Shown: one piece after another, positions 9,839 to 18,860 of the stretch
How the letters are laid out: every line of letters starts with the position of its first letter
Position numbering within the stretch: position 1 is the first letter of the stretch
Origin: Tenacibaculum jejuense
GTDB taxonomy: Bacteria; Bacteroidota; Bacteroidia; Flavobacteriales; Flavobacteriaceae
Length of the DNA stretch: 64,000 bases
Direction of reading: 5' to 3'
NCBI RefSeq assembly: GCF_900198195.1
Contig: NZ_LT899436.1
Coordinates: 434,001 to 498,000 of the forward strand
Translations under genes and position numbers: made by a program
The notes under the pieces: model-generated
Databases searched by the model: none
Told to the model about the DNA's origin: nothing
The model's input: the letters and a program-made list of their open reading frames with translations, nothing else

Positions 9839-10309
9839 ATGGGTTTATTTTCATTCATTAAAAACGCCGGAGCCAAAGTTTTCGGAATTGGAAAAACAAC
9901 TGAAGAAGAAGCTGCTGAAAAAGCAAATAAATTAGTTGGAGCTGTTAACGCATTAGAATTATCTGTTGCAGATTTAGCAGTTAGCGTTGATGATGATAAA
10001 GCAACAATTAGTGGTGAAGCTGCTGATTTAGCAACAAAAGAAAAAGTAGTATTAGTAGTTGGTAATACAGAAGGTATTGCAACTGTTGAAGATAATATGA
10101 CTGTGGCTGAGGTTGAGGAAGTGGCTGAAGAAGAAATGGCACAATTCCACACAGTGGTAAGCGGTGATACTTTAGGTAAGATTGCAAAAACTTTTTATGG
10201 TGATGCTATGAAGTATCCTGTAATTTTTGAAGCTAACAAACCTATGTTACAACACCCAGATAAGATTTATCCTGGACAAGTTTTAAGAATTCCACCTTTA
10301 GTAGACTAA
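9839..10309 (+). CDS. kbp: BON and LysM domain protein (Kbp/YgaU-like)
   Basis: 156 residues: a short amphipathic N-terminus (MGLFSFIKNAGAKVFG), a BON domain at about residues 25-90 with the DDKATISGEA strand, and a C-terminal LysM domain (HTVVSGDTLGKIAKTFYGD to YPGQVLRIP). This architecture matches E. coli Kbp (YgaU), a cytosolic potassium-binding protein. There is no signal peptide, which fits a cytoplasmic protein rather than a wall-bound LysM protein. Potassium sensing here is inferred from family. A strong terminator follows at 10334. Confidence 0.88.
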   Translation: MGLFSFIKNAGAKVFGIGKTTEEEAAEKANKLVGAVNALELSVADLAVSVDDDKATISGEAADLATKEKVVLVVGNTEGIATVEDNMTVAEVEEVAEEEMAQFHTVVSGDTLGKIAKTFYGDAMKYPVIFEANKPMLQHPDKIYPGQVLRIPPLVD

Positions 10310-10333
10310 CCAAAAGTCACATAACCAAAATAG

Positions 10334-10360
10334 AAAAGCATCACAATTTGTGATGCTTTT
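10334..10360. terminator. Bidirectional terminator
   Basis: Perfect 12-bp stem, AAAAGCATCACA then loop ATT then TGTGATGCTTTT, followed by more T. It lies between the convergent kbp-like gene and the glycosyltransferase gene and can serve both strands. Confidence 0.9.
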
Positions 10361-10361
10361 T

Positions 10362-11393
10362 TTATATTATAGATTCTATTTTTTTCACAATTTTATGTGG
10401 ATCAATACTTCGCATAACATCTTCATAACCTTCAAAAGTTTTATTACCGTATATTGAACAAGGCAACAAAGGAAATTTATCTAAATCTGGTAAAATGCAA
10501 AAGTCTTTAGGCTGATTAAAAGGAGCAAATCCAGCATAGGGATGCGTGTTACCCCACAAGGTTATTGTTTTCACATTTTTCATTGCTGCTAAATGAGCAT
10601 TTCCACTATCCATAGATAACATCACATCTAAGTTCTCGATGACATTCAGTTCGTTTTGTAGTCCACTTAGTTTTCCAGCAAGAGAAATAGTATTACTGTA
10701 TTTTTTTTCAAGTTCTTCAAGGATTTTAGTGTCATTCTTTCCGCCAAATAAAAATATTTTAATGTCGTTCTGAGTGAGTTGATCAATTACTTGTTCTAAT
10801 AAATCTAAAGGATATGTCTTTGAATCAAACGCAGCAAAAGGAGCAATACCAATCCAAGGTTTCGTTTTATTTCCTAGCTTAGAAATATTAACAGAGTTCA
10901 AAGGAGATGTATTTAAAATAACTTCATTTAAGTTGATAGAAAATCCTAAATCACTAAAAACATCAACATATCTCTGATGTGAGGTTTTTAATTGCTGAAT
11001 AGTTTTTTTTGTCTCGGCCGTTAATAGTTTTTTCTCTTTTCTTCCTTTATCAATTTTAGAGACTTTAATAGAACTGAAAAATTGAAATAAAGTTCGAACT
11101 ACTTTAGAGCGTAAAACGTTATGTAAATCTGCAAAATGTGTTGGTTGTAATTTTTTCAATTCTTTGTACAATCGAATTAAACCAAGAAAACCTTTGTGTT
11201 TAGAAGTGACTTCTGCAGTGAAAAAATTTACATTTTCAATATCTTCAAATAGAGGAGCTAAAAACTTTTTTGAAACTACTGTAACTTCTTTATTAGGATG
11301 TTGCTGAACTAATGCTTTTACAACAGGAACAGTCATCGCTACATCTCCCATTGCAGATAATCTGAAAACAATAATATGTTCTTTTTTCTTCAA
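10362..11393 (-). CDS. Glycosyltransferase family 9 (heptosyltransferase-like)
   Basis: 343 residues. The N-terminal IVFRLSAMGDVAMTVPVV and the C-terminal nucleotide-sugar block (MDSGNAHLAAMKNVKTITLWGNTHP) are diagnostic of GT9, the ADP-heptose:LPS heptosyltransferase family, which extends the lipopolysaccharide inner core on the cytosolic side of the inner membrane. Start is TTG at 11393; there is no in-frame ATG before the conserved Rossmann motif. No other LPS genes adjoin it, although waaA lies at 42.9 kb. Acceptor and sugar are not predictable. Confidence 0.88.
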   Translation of the reverse strand: MKKKEHIIVFRLSAMGDVAMTVPVVKALVQQHPNKEVTVVSKKFLAPLFEDIENVNFFTAEVTSKHKGFLGLIRLYKELKKLQPTHFADLHNVLRSKVVRTLFQFFSSIKVSKIDKGRKEKKLLTAETKKTIQQLKTSHQRYVDVFSDLGFSINLNEVILNTSPLNSVNISKLGNKTKPWIGIAPFAAFDSKTYPLDLLEQVIDQLTQNDIKIFLFGGKNDTKILEELEKKYSNTISLAGKLSGLQNELNVIENLDVMLSMDSGNAHLAAMKNVKTITLWGNTHPYAGFAPFNQPKDFCILPDLDKFPLLPCSIYGNKTFEGYEDVMRSIDPHKIVKKIESII

Positions 11394-11436
11394 GAAATGA
11401 GAATTAAATTAAGAATCAAAAGTACGCATAAAAAAA

Positions 11437-11457
11437 TCCACTCACTGAGTGGATTAA
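11437..11457 (-). terminator. Terminator of the bacilliredoxin gene
   Basis: AATCCACTCA and its complement form a 10-bp stem; on the minus strand it is followed by a run of seven T, 30 bp after the bacilliredoxin stop codon. Confidence 0.85.
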
Positions 11458-11486
11458 TATTTTAAGACTTTTATGAATACTGAAAA

Positions 11487-11897
11487 TTAACAGAATTCGT
11501 CATAAGCTTGTGCTAAATTTTGTGCAATCATTTGAGCAGAACGACCTTCAATATGATGTCTTTCTAACATATGAACTAATTTACCATCCTTAAATAAAGC
11601 AATAGCTGGAGAAGAAGGAGGAAAAGGAATCATATATTCACGTGCTTTAGCTGTAGATTCTTTTTCTACACCTGCAAAAACAGTCGTTAAATTTGTAGGA
11701 GATTTATCTGCTCCTAAAGAAGCTATTGCTCCTGGTCTTGCAGTTCCTGCTGCACAACCACATACAGAATTAACCATTACTAATGTCGTTCCTTCTTTTG
11801 CTAACGCAGTATCTACGTCATCTGCAGTATATAATGCCGTAAAACCAGCATCGATTAACTGATCACGCATAGGTTTTACTAATTCTTCTGGATACAT
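11487..11897 (-). CDS. BrxA/BrxB family bacilliredoxin-like protein
   Basis: 136 residues, the normal length of the YphP/YqiW (DUF1094) family. The active site is the CGC motif (C46 and C48 in SVCGCAAG), and the block MIPFPPSSPAIALFKDGKLVHMLERH is typical. In Firmicutes these enzymes remove bacillithiol from proteins; in Bacteroidota, where bacillithiol synthesis is also found in some lineages, a thiol-disulfide exchange role is likely. Monocistronic, with its own promoter (TATCTTTG on the minus strand at 11919-11926) and terminator. Confidence 0.92.
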   Translation of the reverse strand: MYPEELVKPMRDQLIDAGFTALYTADDVDTALAKEGTTLVMVNSVCGCAAGTARPGAIASLGADKSPTNLTTVFAGVEKESTAKAREYMIPFPPSSPAIALFKDGKLVHMLERHHIEGRSAQMIAQNLAQAYDEFC

Positions 11898-11918
11898 AAT
11901 TATTTATTTTTAGAGGTA

Positions 11919-11947
11919 CAAAGATACTTATAATCTCATTATATTTG
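11919..11947. promoter_or_regulatory. Divergent promoter pair for bacilliredoxin and TerB-DnaJ genes
   Basis: Two TAnnTTTG matches face away from each other in a 68-bp gap: TATCTTTG on the minus strand (11919-11926) and TATATTTG on the plus strand (11940-11947). Each is 18-24 bp from its start codon. The -33 boxes would overlap, so the two promoters may compete. Confidence 0.55.
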
Positions 11948-11965
11948 AAATTCAAAAGAATAGTG

Positions 11966-12733
11966 ATGGGAAATTTTACAAAATGGCTAGGCGCTGGGCT
12001 TGGATTTACTTTAGGTGGTCCAATTGGAGCAATAATTGGATTTGCTGTAGGAAGTATGTTAGATGGGGTTGGAATAAAGGATTTCACAAGTGAACAAGAA
12101 GATTACAAAAGAGCAACTGGGAGAAAAGAAAGACCAAAAGTTAAGCAAACTACAGCAGGAGATTTCGAAATTAGTTTGTTGATTTTAGCATCAATTGTTA
12201 TAAAAGCTGATGGAAAAATTGATAAGACAGAATTAGATTATGTGCGTTTACATTTCATCAATCTATATGGTAAGCAAAGAGCAAACAACGCTTTTAAACT
12301 ATTCAATGGAATTATAAAAAAAGATGTATCTACAAGACAAGTGTGTATTCAAATTCGTGAACACATGTCGCATTCTTCAAGATTACAATTAATTCATTTT
12401 CTTTTCGGAATCGCAAAAGCTGATGGAAATGTAACTGCATCTGAAGAAGACGCAATACACAAAATATCAGGTTATTTATACATTAATGAAGCCGACTACA
12501 ACTCGATAAAAGCAATGTTCTACAATGAAGTAGATAGTGCCTATAAAATTCTTGAAATTAGTAAAGATGCAACTGATGATGAGGTGAAGAAAGCATACAG
12601 GAAAATGGCAAAGAAATATCATCCAGACCGTTTACAGGATGTCGGTGATGAGCATAAAAAAGGAGCGAAAGAAAAATTCCAAAGTATTCAAAATGCTTAC
12701 GAGAGTATCAAGAATGAAAGAAATATGTCATAA
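11966..12733 (+). CDS. TerB and DnaJ domain protein (DjlA-like)
   Basis: 255 residues from the ATG at 11966; an in-frame TTG at 11945 lies inside the predicted -7 element and is not used here. A glycine-rich hydrophobic N-terminus ([19 protein letters not shown]) suggests one membrane-associated segment, followed by a TerB-like helical domain (about residues 55-165) and a C-terminal J domain with the HPD motif in KKYHPDRLQ. The layout matches DjlA, a membrane-linked DnaK co-chaperone. Role as an Hsp70 stimulator is inferred from the HPD motif. Confidence 0.9.
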   Translation: MGNFTKWLGAGLGFTLGGPIGAIIGFAVGSMLDGVGIKDFTSEQEDYKRATGRKERPKVKQTTAGDFEISLLILASIVIKADGKIDKTELDYVRLHFINLYGKQRANNAFKLFNGIIKKDVSTRQVCIQIREHMSHSSRLQLIHFLFGIAKADGNVTASEEDAIHKISGYLYINEADYNSIKAMFYNEVDSAYKILEISKDATDDEVKKAYRKMAKKYHPDRLQDVGDEHKKGAKEKFQSIQNAYESIKNERNMS

Positions 12734-12801
12734 ATAGCCTTGAAAAAGATCAACTAGATACAGATTTTTAGGCAATTTTAAAGAAAAACTAGTAATATGA
12801 A

Positions 12802-12829
12802 AAAAACGTTCCATTCTTGGAGCGTTTTT
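12802..12829 (+). terminator. Terminator of the TerB-DnaJ gene
   Basis: Stem AAAAACGTTCCA / TGGAGCGTTTTT with loop TTCT and a T-rich tail, 70 bp after the stop codon. Confidence 0.85.
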
Positions 12830-12842
12830 CTTTTGTTAAAGA

Positions 12843-12871
12843 TTGGAATTACAATAAAATATGTAATTTCG
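12843..12871 (+). promoter_or_regulatory. Promoter of ileS
   Basis: TTG at 12843 and TAATTTCG at 12864 (one mismatch to TAnnTTTG) with an 18-bp spacer fit the Bacteroidota sigma-A promoter. The ATG of ileS is 26 bp downstream. Confidence 0.55.
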
Positions 12872-12896
12872 CAAATTCAATATATAGAACGAAAAA

Positions 12897-15800
12897 ATGA
12901 GTAAGAATTTTACTGAATACAAAGGATTAAACCTACCTAAAGTAGCAGAAGAAATCTTAAACTATTGGGAGGAAAATAACATCTTTGAGAAAAGTGTTAC
13001 AACTCGTGAAGGAAATGAACCATTCGTGTTTTTCGAAGGTCCACCTTCAGCAAATGGATTACCTGGAATTCACCACGTAATGGCACGTTCTATTAAAGAT
13101 ATTTTTTGTCGTTATAAAACGCAAAAAGGATATCAAGTGAAGCGTAAAGCAGGTTGGGATACACATGGTTTACCGGTTGAACTTGGAGTAGAAAAAGAGT
13201 TAGGTATTACTAAAGAAGATATCGGAAGTAAAATTACAGTTGAAGAATACAACGAAGCTTGTAAAAAAGCTGTAATGCGTTATACTGATATTTGGAATGA
13301 TCTTACTCATAAAATGGGATATTGGGTTGATATGGAAGATCCATATATCACCTATAAATCTAAATATATGGAATCTGTTTGGTGGTTGCTAAAACAGATG
13401 TATAATAAAGATTTAATTTATAAAGGATATACAATCCAACCGTATTCGCCAAAAGCAGGTACAGGACTAAGTTCACATGAATTAAATCAACCAGGTTGTT
13501 ATCGTGATGTGACTGATACGACTGTAGTTGCGCAGTTCAAAGCAGTTGAAGAAACATTACCAGATTTCTTACAGAATGAAGGAACAATTTATTTCTTAGC
13601 TTGGACGACAACTCCATGGACATTGCCAAGTAATACAGCTTTAACAGTTGGACCAAAGATTGATTATGTTTTAGTAGAAACATATAATCAATATACGTTT
13701 GAACCTATAAATGTTGTATTGGCTAAAAACCTAGTGTCAAAACAATTTGCAGGTAAAAAGTTTAATAAAGTTGAAGCGAAATCAGATCTAATAGCGTATA
13801 AAGAAGGAGACAAACAAATTCCTTTTTATGTTGTTAAAGAGTTTAAAGGAGCTGATTTAATCAATATCAAATATGAGCAATTAATCGATTATGTATTGCC
13901 ATATGAAAATGCAGAAAATGCATTCCGTGTTATTGGAGGAGATTTTGTAACTACGGAAGATGGAACAGGAATTGTTCATACTGCACCAACATTTGGAGCA
14001 GATGATGCTTTCGTAGCAAAACAAGCAGTGCCAGAAATTCCACCATTATTAGTTTTAGATGAAAATGGAAACGCGGTTCCTTTAGTAGATTTACAAGGTC
14101 GTTTTAGACCAGAATTGAAGGAGTTTGGAGGCAAATATGTGAAGAATGAATATTATACTGAAGATGCTCCTGAGAAATCTATCGATGTTGAAATTGCTAT
14201 CAAACTAAAAACAGAAAATAAAGCCTTTAAGGTTGAAAAATATGTGCACAGTTATCCGCATTGTTGGAGAACTGATAAGCCAGTTTTATATTATCCATTA
14301 GATTCTTGGTTCATTAAAGTAACTGATAAAAAGGATCGTATGTTCGATTTAAATGAAACGATTAATTGGAAACCAAAATCAACTGGTGAAGGTCGTTTCG
14401 GAAATTGGTTAAAGAATGCAAACGATTGGAATTTATCACGTTCTCGTTTCTGGGGAATTCCATTACCAATATGGAGAACTGAAGATGGAACAGAACAAAT
14501 TTGTATTGGTTCTTTAGAAGAATTAAAATCAGAAATAGCAAAAGCTGTTGAAGCTGGAGTTATGGATTCAGATATTTTTGCTGAGTTTGAAGTTGGTAAC
14601 ATGTCTGAAGAAAACTATGATAAAGTTGACTTACATAAAAATGTAGTTGATAAAATCATATTAGTTTCTGCTTCAGGAAAACCAATGCAACGTGAAAGTG
14701 ATTTAATTGATGTTTGGTTCGATTCTGGTTCAATGCCTTATGCACAATGGCACTATCCATTTGAAAACAAAGAATTAATTGATAATAAAGAGAGTTATCC
14801 AGCAAACTTTATCGCAGAAGGAGTAGATCAAACTCGTGGATGGTTCTACACATTACATGCAATTGGAACCATGGTGTTCGATTCTGTAGCGTATAAAAAT
14901 GTAGTTTCTAACGGATTGGTTTTAGATAAAAACGGACAAAAAATGTCGAAGCGTTTAGGAAACGCTGTCGATCCGTTTACAACATTAGCAGATCATGGAC
15001 CAGATGCAACGCGTTGGTATATGATTTCAAATGCAAATCCTTGGGATAACTTAAAGTTTGATATCGCTGGAATTGAAGAGGTAAAACGTAAGTTCTTTGG
15101 AACATTATACAACACATATTCATTCTTTAGTTTATATGCTAATATCGATGGATTTACTTATGCAGAGGCTGAAATTCCTTTAGCTGAGCGTCCAGAAATC
15201 GATCGTTGGATCCTTTCTGAATTGAATACTTTAGTTGCTAAAGTAGATAAATTCTATGCAGAATATGAGCCAACAAGAGCAACAAGAGCAGTTTCAGATT
15301 TTGTTCAAGATCACTTGAGTAACTGGTACGTTCGTTTATGTAGAAGACGTTTTTGGAAAGGAGAATACGCTCAAGATAAAATTTCTGCTTACCAGACATT
15401 ATATACTTGTATGGAAACTGTAGCCAAGTTAGGAGCACCGGTTGCACCATTCTTTATGGATCGTTTATATAAAGATTTAAATGCGGCAACAGGTAAAGAA
15501 TCTTTCGAAAGTGTTCATTTAGCAGAGTTTCCAAAATTCAATGAAGCTTTAGTCGATAAATCGCTAGAGCGCAAAATGGAAAACGCACAAACAATTTCAT
15601 CTTTAGTACTTTCTTTAAGAGCTAAAGAGAAAATAAAAGTTCGTCAACCATTACAAAGAATCATGATTCCTATTTTAGATGATACTCAAAAAGAGGAAAT
15701 CTTAGCTGTTTCAGATTTAATAAAATCGGAAGTAAATGTAAAAGAAATAGAGCTTTTAGACGACGCTTCAGGTATATTGGTAAAACAAATCAAACCAAAT

Positions 15801-16301
15801 TTTAAAGCCTTAGGTCCAAAATTTGGAAAAGACATGAAATCTGTTGCTTCTGAAATTCAGTCTTTTACGCAGGGACATATTGCTCAGCTTGAAAAAGAAG
15901 GTCAAATTTCTATTGAAATTAGCGGAAAAATGATTACATTAGAAACGGCTGATGTAGAAATTTCATCAAAAGACATAGAAGGTTGGCTAGTGGCAAATGC
16001 TGGTGGTTTAACAGTTGCGTTAGATGTTACGATTACAGATGAATTACGAAAAGAAGGAATTGCAAGAGAGCTTGTAAATAGAATTCAAAACGCACGTAAA
16101 GATTCAGGTTTTGAAGTAACTGATAAAATCAATTTAACGTTTCTAAATTTAGAAGAATTACAACAATCTGTGTTAGCTAATGAAAGCTACATAAAAACAG
16201 AAACACTTACGAATGAGTTAGTTTTTGTTGATGCTATAGAAAATGGTACAGATATCGAGTTTGATACCATTAAAAGTAAGATGTTAATCGAAAAAGCATA
16301 G
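12897..16301 (+). CDS. ileS: Isoleucyl-tRNA synthetase
   Basis: 1134 residues, full length for the long (type 2, eukaryote-like) IleRS. The HIGH-type motif appears as PSANGLPGIHH at residues 50-60, the KMSKR loop as KMSKRLGNA near residue 682, with the CP1 editing domain between (TTTPWTLPSNT) and an anticodon-binding domain after. It charges tRNA-Ile in the cytosol. A DksA-like gene follows 4 bp downstream in the same transcript, a conserved flavobacterial pair. No T-box-like leader is seen. Confidence 0.98.
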   Translation: MSKNFTEYKGLNLPKVAEEILNYWEENNIFEKSVTTREGNEPFVFFEGPPSANGLPGIHHVMARSIKDIFCRYKTQKGYQVKRKAGWDTHGLPVELGVEKELGITKEDIGSKITVEEYNEACKKAVMRYTDIWNDLTHKMGYWVDMEDPYITYKSKYMESVWWLLKQMYNKDLIYKGYTIQPYSPKAGTGLSSHELNQPGCYRDVTDTTVVAQFKAVEETLPDFLQNEGTIYFLAWTTTPWTLPSNTALTVGPKIDYVLVETYNQYTFEPINVVLAKNLVSKQFAGKKFNKVEAKSDLIAYKEGDKQIPFYVVKEFKGADLINIKYEQLIDYVLPYENAENAFRVIGGDFVTTEDGTGIVHTAPTFGADDAFVAKQAVPEIPPLLVLDENGNAVPLVDLQGRFRPELKEFGGKYVKNEYYTEDAPEKSIDVEIAIKLKTENKAFKVEKYVHSYPHCWRTDKPVLYYPLDSWFIKVTDKKDRMFDLNETINWKPKSTGEGRFGNWLKNANDWNLSRSRFWGIPLPIWRTEDGTEQICIGSLEELKSEIAKAVEAGVMDSDIFAEFEVGNMSEENYDKVDLHKNVVDKIILVSASGKPMQRESDLIDVWFDSGSMPYAQWHYPFENKELIDNKESYPANFIAEGVDQTRGWFYTLHAIGTMVFDSVAYKNVVSNGLVLDKNGQKMSKRLGNAVDPFTTLADHGPDATRWYMISNANPWDNLKFDIAGIEEVKRKFFGTLYNTYSFFSLYANIDGFTYAEAEIPLAERPEIDRWILSELNTLVAKVDKFYAEYEPTRATRAVSDFVQDHLSNWYVRLCRRRFWKGEYAQDKISAYQTLYTCMETVAKLGAPVAPFFMDRLYKDLNAATGKESFESVHLAEFPKFNEALVDKSLERKMENAQTISSLVLSLRAKEKIKVRQPLQRIMIPILDDTQKEEILAVSDLIKSEVNVKEIELLDDASGILVKQIKPNFKALGPKFGKDMKSVASEIQSFTQGHIAQLEKEGQISIEISGKMITLETADVEISSKDIEGWLVANAGGLTVALDVTITDELRKEGIARELVNRIQNARKDSGFEVTDKINLTFLNLEELQQSVLANESYIKTETLTNELVFVDAIENGTDIEFDTIKSKMLIEKA

Positions 16302-16305
16302 TAGT

Positions 16306-16686
16306 ATGGCAGAAGATGTAAAAGTAAGGTATTCAGATAGTGACTTACAAGAATTCAAAGAAATCATTCAAGACAAAATACAGCAAGCCGAAGAGGATTT
16401 AGAATTACTAAAATCTTCATATGAAAATGGTGCTGGTAATGGAACCGATGATACTTCACCGACGTTTAAGTCGTTTGAAGAAGGAACAGAGACTATGGCT
16501 AAAGAGCGAAATATGCAGTTAGCTATTCGACAAGAAAAGTTTATTCGTGATTTAAAAAATGCAATTATCCGTATTGAGAATAAAACATACGGTGTTTGTA
16601 GAGTTACAGGTAAACTCATTCAAAAAGAAAGATTGAAATTAGTTCCTCACGCCACACTAAGTATTGAGGCGAAAAGAAAACAATAA
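16306..16686 (+). CDS. TraR/DksA family protein
   Basis: 126 residues. An N-terminal coiled coil (about residues 8-75) is followed by the C-terminal DksA zinc-finger region reading YGVCRVTGKLIQKERL. Only one cysteine of the usual four remains, as is common in Bacteroidota members, so it probably folds without zinc. DksA-like proteins bind the RNA polymerase secondary channel and modulate the response to ppGpp. It is co-transcribed with ileS. In related genomes lspA normally follows directly; here lspA is 9.6 kb away. Confidence 0.9.
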   Translation: MAEDVKVRYSDSDLQEFKEIIQDKIQQAEEDLELLKSSYENGAGNGTDDTSPTFKSFEEGTETMAKERNMQLAIRQEKFIRDLKNAIIRIENKTYGVCRVTGKLIQKERLKLVPHATLSIEAKRKQ

Positions 16687-16691
16687 ATAAG

Positions 16692-16717
16692 AGCTTCCTA
16701 AAAGGAAGCTTTTTTTA
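16692..16717 (+). terminator. Terminator of the ileS operon
   Basis: AGCTTCCT / AGGAAGCT stem with a 3-nt loop and seven following T, 5 bp after the DksA-like stop. Confidence 0.92.
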
Positions 16718-16868
16718 TGGTTAAAAACTATCTTTTTTAAAGTAAATATTTCTATCAACCAATCATAATCTTCACAATTTATCACAAAAAGCGTTAAATA
16801 TTCTTGAGAATTCGTAACAGATTGCAATTTTTGTAAACTAATAAAAACCATTAAAAAAATAAATACGG

Positions 16869-18764
16869 ATGAACAGAAACACATTAACTGCTGTTGCTGT
16901 AGGATTATTGTTAGTAGGATGTAGTTCTACTAAATCATTAAAGAAAGATGATTCTGCAGTTAATAACCCAATAGTCTCTAATATAGACTTAACAAACGTA
17001 AAGGAAGATAAAGTACCTGTAGTTATAAATCCAGGTCGATTTACTACCGATAAAGTTACTTATAGATTACCAAGAGTTGTACAAGGAACATATTCCGTAA
17101 GTAACTTTGGTAAATATATAGACGATTTTAAAGCGCTTGATTACTCAGGTGAGCTGTTACCAGTTACTAAAGTAGATGAAAATACTTGGGAGATCACAAA
17201 TGCGACTACATTAGATAAAATAACGTATGCTGTTAACGATACTTTCGATCAGGAAAAAGTAGGAGGGATAGGTGAAGAGGTCCCGTTTTCACCATCAGGA
17301 ACTAATATTGAAGATACTAACTATGTGTTAAACTTACATGGATTTATTGGGTATTTTGATACGTTAAAAAAGAATCAATACAAGTTAGATGTAATTGCTC
17401 CTTCAAAATTTAAAAGAACTTCTGCATTACAAGAAATAGGAGTAAAAGCTAGCGAAGATGGTTCAGTAGTAACTACTAGTTTCTTAGCACCACGTTATTT
17501 CGATATTACTGATAATCCTATGTTTTATGGAGAATTAGATGTTGAAGAATTTAATGTGGGGAATATTAAAATTGTATTAAGTGTATATTCTCCAACTAAA
17601 AAACATTCTGCTAAAAAAATAAAAGCAGTAATGGAGAAAATGATGCAAGCTCAAAAATCATACTTAGGAAGTATTAATAGTACACCTAGATATGATATTT
17701 ATTTATACTTAGCCGGACAAAATGATGATGCACCAAAAGGTTTTGGAGCTTTAGAGCATCATACATCTACTGTCGTTGTATTGCCTGAGTTTATGGATGA
17801 TACTCGATTAGCTGAATCTATGATAGATGTTGTTTCTCATGAGTTTTTTCATATTGTAACTCCATTAAGTGTACACTCTGAAGATGTACATTATTTTGAT
17901 TATAATCAGCCAACATTTTCTAAGCATTTATGGATGTATGAAGGTGTAACCGAATACTTCGCAACACATTTTCAAGTCAATAAAGGTTTAGTGCAAGAAG
18001 ATGAGTTCTTTACAAAGATCATGGATAAAATTAATAGTGCTTCTCTTATGAATGATACGATGAGTTTTACTAAAATGAGTGAAAATATTTTAGAAAAAGA
18101 ATACCATGATCAATATATAAATGTATATCAAAAAGGTGCTTTAATAGGAATGTGTATTGATATTTTAATGCGAGAAGAGAGTAATGGAGAAAGAGGAATC
18201 TTATCATTAATGAAAGAATTATCTAACAAATACGGGAAACACCAACCGTTTGAGGATGATAAATTAATAGCTGAAATTACAGCAATGACATACCCTTCTG
18301 TTGGAGAATTTTTAAATACTCATGTAGTTGGAGGAATTCCTATAGATTATAATGCTTTCTTTGAAAAAGTTGGAGTAGGTATAGCAGAACGTAAAATTAA
18401 AACAGATTATGTAAGAAATGGAGGAGCATTTATTTTACGTGGAGATCAAATTACAGGAAATATTATCTTTACAGAAGCTGTTAAAGCTAATAGTTTTTGG
18501 GCTGAGAATGGAGCTTTACCAGGAGATGCAATTAAAGTAATTAATGGTACGGCTTTAACAAGAGAGAACGCAAGACAAGTAATAGGAGGATTGTTTACTT
18601 GGCAGCCTGGAGCAGATGTAGAAGTGAAGCTAGAAAGAGCAGGAAAAGAGATCGTAATTAAAACTAAATTAACTCAATCTTACACGATGGGTAAAAGTTT
18701 AGCAGCCAAATCAGATGCTACACAAAAACAGAAAGATTTATTACAAGCATGGCTAAAAGGATAA
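16869..18764 (+). CDS. M61 family metallopeptidase (glycyl aminopeptidase-like) lipoprotein
   Basis: 631 residues. The N-terminus is a lipoprotein signal (LLLVGCSSTK). The zinc site is HEFFH near residue 324 (VVSHEFFHIVTPL), with the third ligand region YEGVTEYFA downstream, as in the M61 glycyl aminopeptidases. The C-terminal third holds a PDZ-like segment (ENGALPGDAIKVING). It should act in the periplasm or at the outer membrane. Monocistronic, ending at a strong terminator. Substrate unknown. Confidence 0.92.
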   Translation: MNRNTLTAVAVGLLLVGCSSTKSLKKDDSAVNNPIVSNIDLTNVKEDKVPVVINPGRFTTDKVTYRLPRVVQGTYSVSNFGKYIDDFKALDYSGELLPVTKVDENTWEITNATTLDKITYAVNDTFDQEKVGGIGEEVPFSPSGTNIEDTNYVLNLHGFIGYFDTLKKNQYKLDVIAPSKFKRTSALQEIGVKASEDGSVVTTSFLAPRYFDITDNPMFYGELDVEEFNVGNIKIVLSVYSPTKKHSAKKIKAVMEKMMQAQKSYLGSINSTPRYDIYLYLAGQNDDAPKGFGALEHHTSTVVVLPEFMDDTRLAESMIDVVSHEFFHIVTPLSVHSEDVHYFDYNQPTFSKHLWMYEGVTEYFATHFQVNKGLVQEDEFFTKIMDKINSASLMNDTMSFTKMSENILEKEYHDQYINVYQKGALIGMCIDILMREESNGERGILSLMKELSNKYGKHQPFEDDKLIAEITAMTYPSVGEFLNTHVVGGIPIDYNAFFEKVGVGIAERKIKTDYVRNGGAFILRGDQITGNIIFTEAVKANSFWAENGALPGDAIKVINGTALTRENARQVIGGLFTWQPGADVEVKLERAGKEIVIKTKLTQSYTMGKSLAAKSDATQKQKDLLQAWLKG

Positions 18765-18794
18765 ACTTTTAGTTTGGTAAAATATAAAGCATCA

Positions 18795-18829
18795 AAAAAA
18801 TGAGACTAAGAAATTAGTCTCATTTTTTA
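18795..18829. terminator. Bidirectional terminator between M61 gene and ABC permease gene
   Basis: AAAAAATGAGACTAA / TTAGTCTCATTTTTT, a 15-bp stem with loop GAAA, lies between two convergent genes and works on either strand. Confidence 0.93.
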
Positions 18830-18860
18830 TTAAAGTGAACTATAGTTAATAGTTAAGTGA

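Noticed and set aside
9796..10152. Minus-strand open frame opposite the BON-LysM gene
   Set aside because: Ser/Thr/Ala-rich product is a reverse-strand shadow of the real gene, with no promoter or family match.
15238..15450. Minus-strand open frame inside ileS
   Set aside because: Leucine-rich low-complexity product, antisense to a conserved essential gene.
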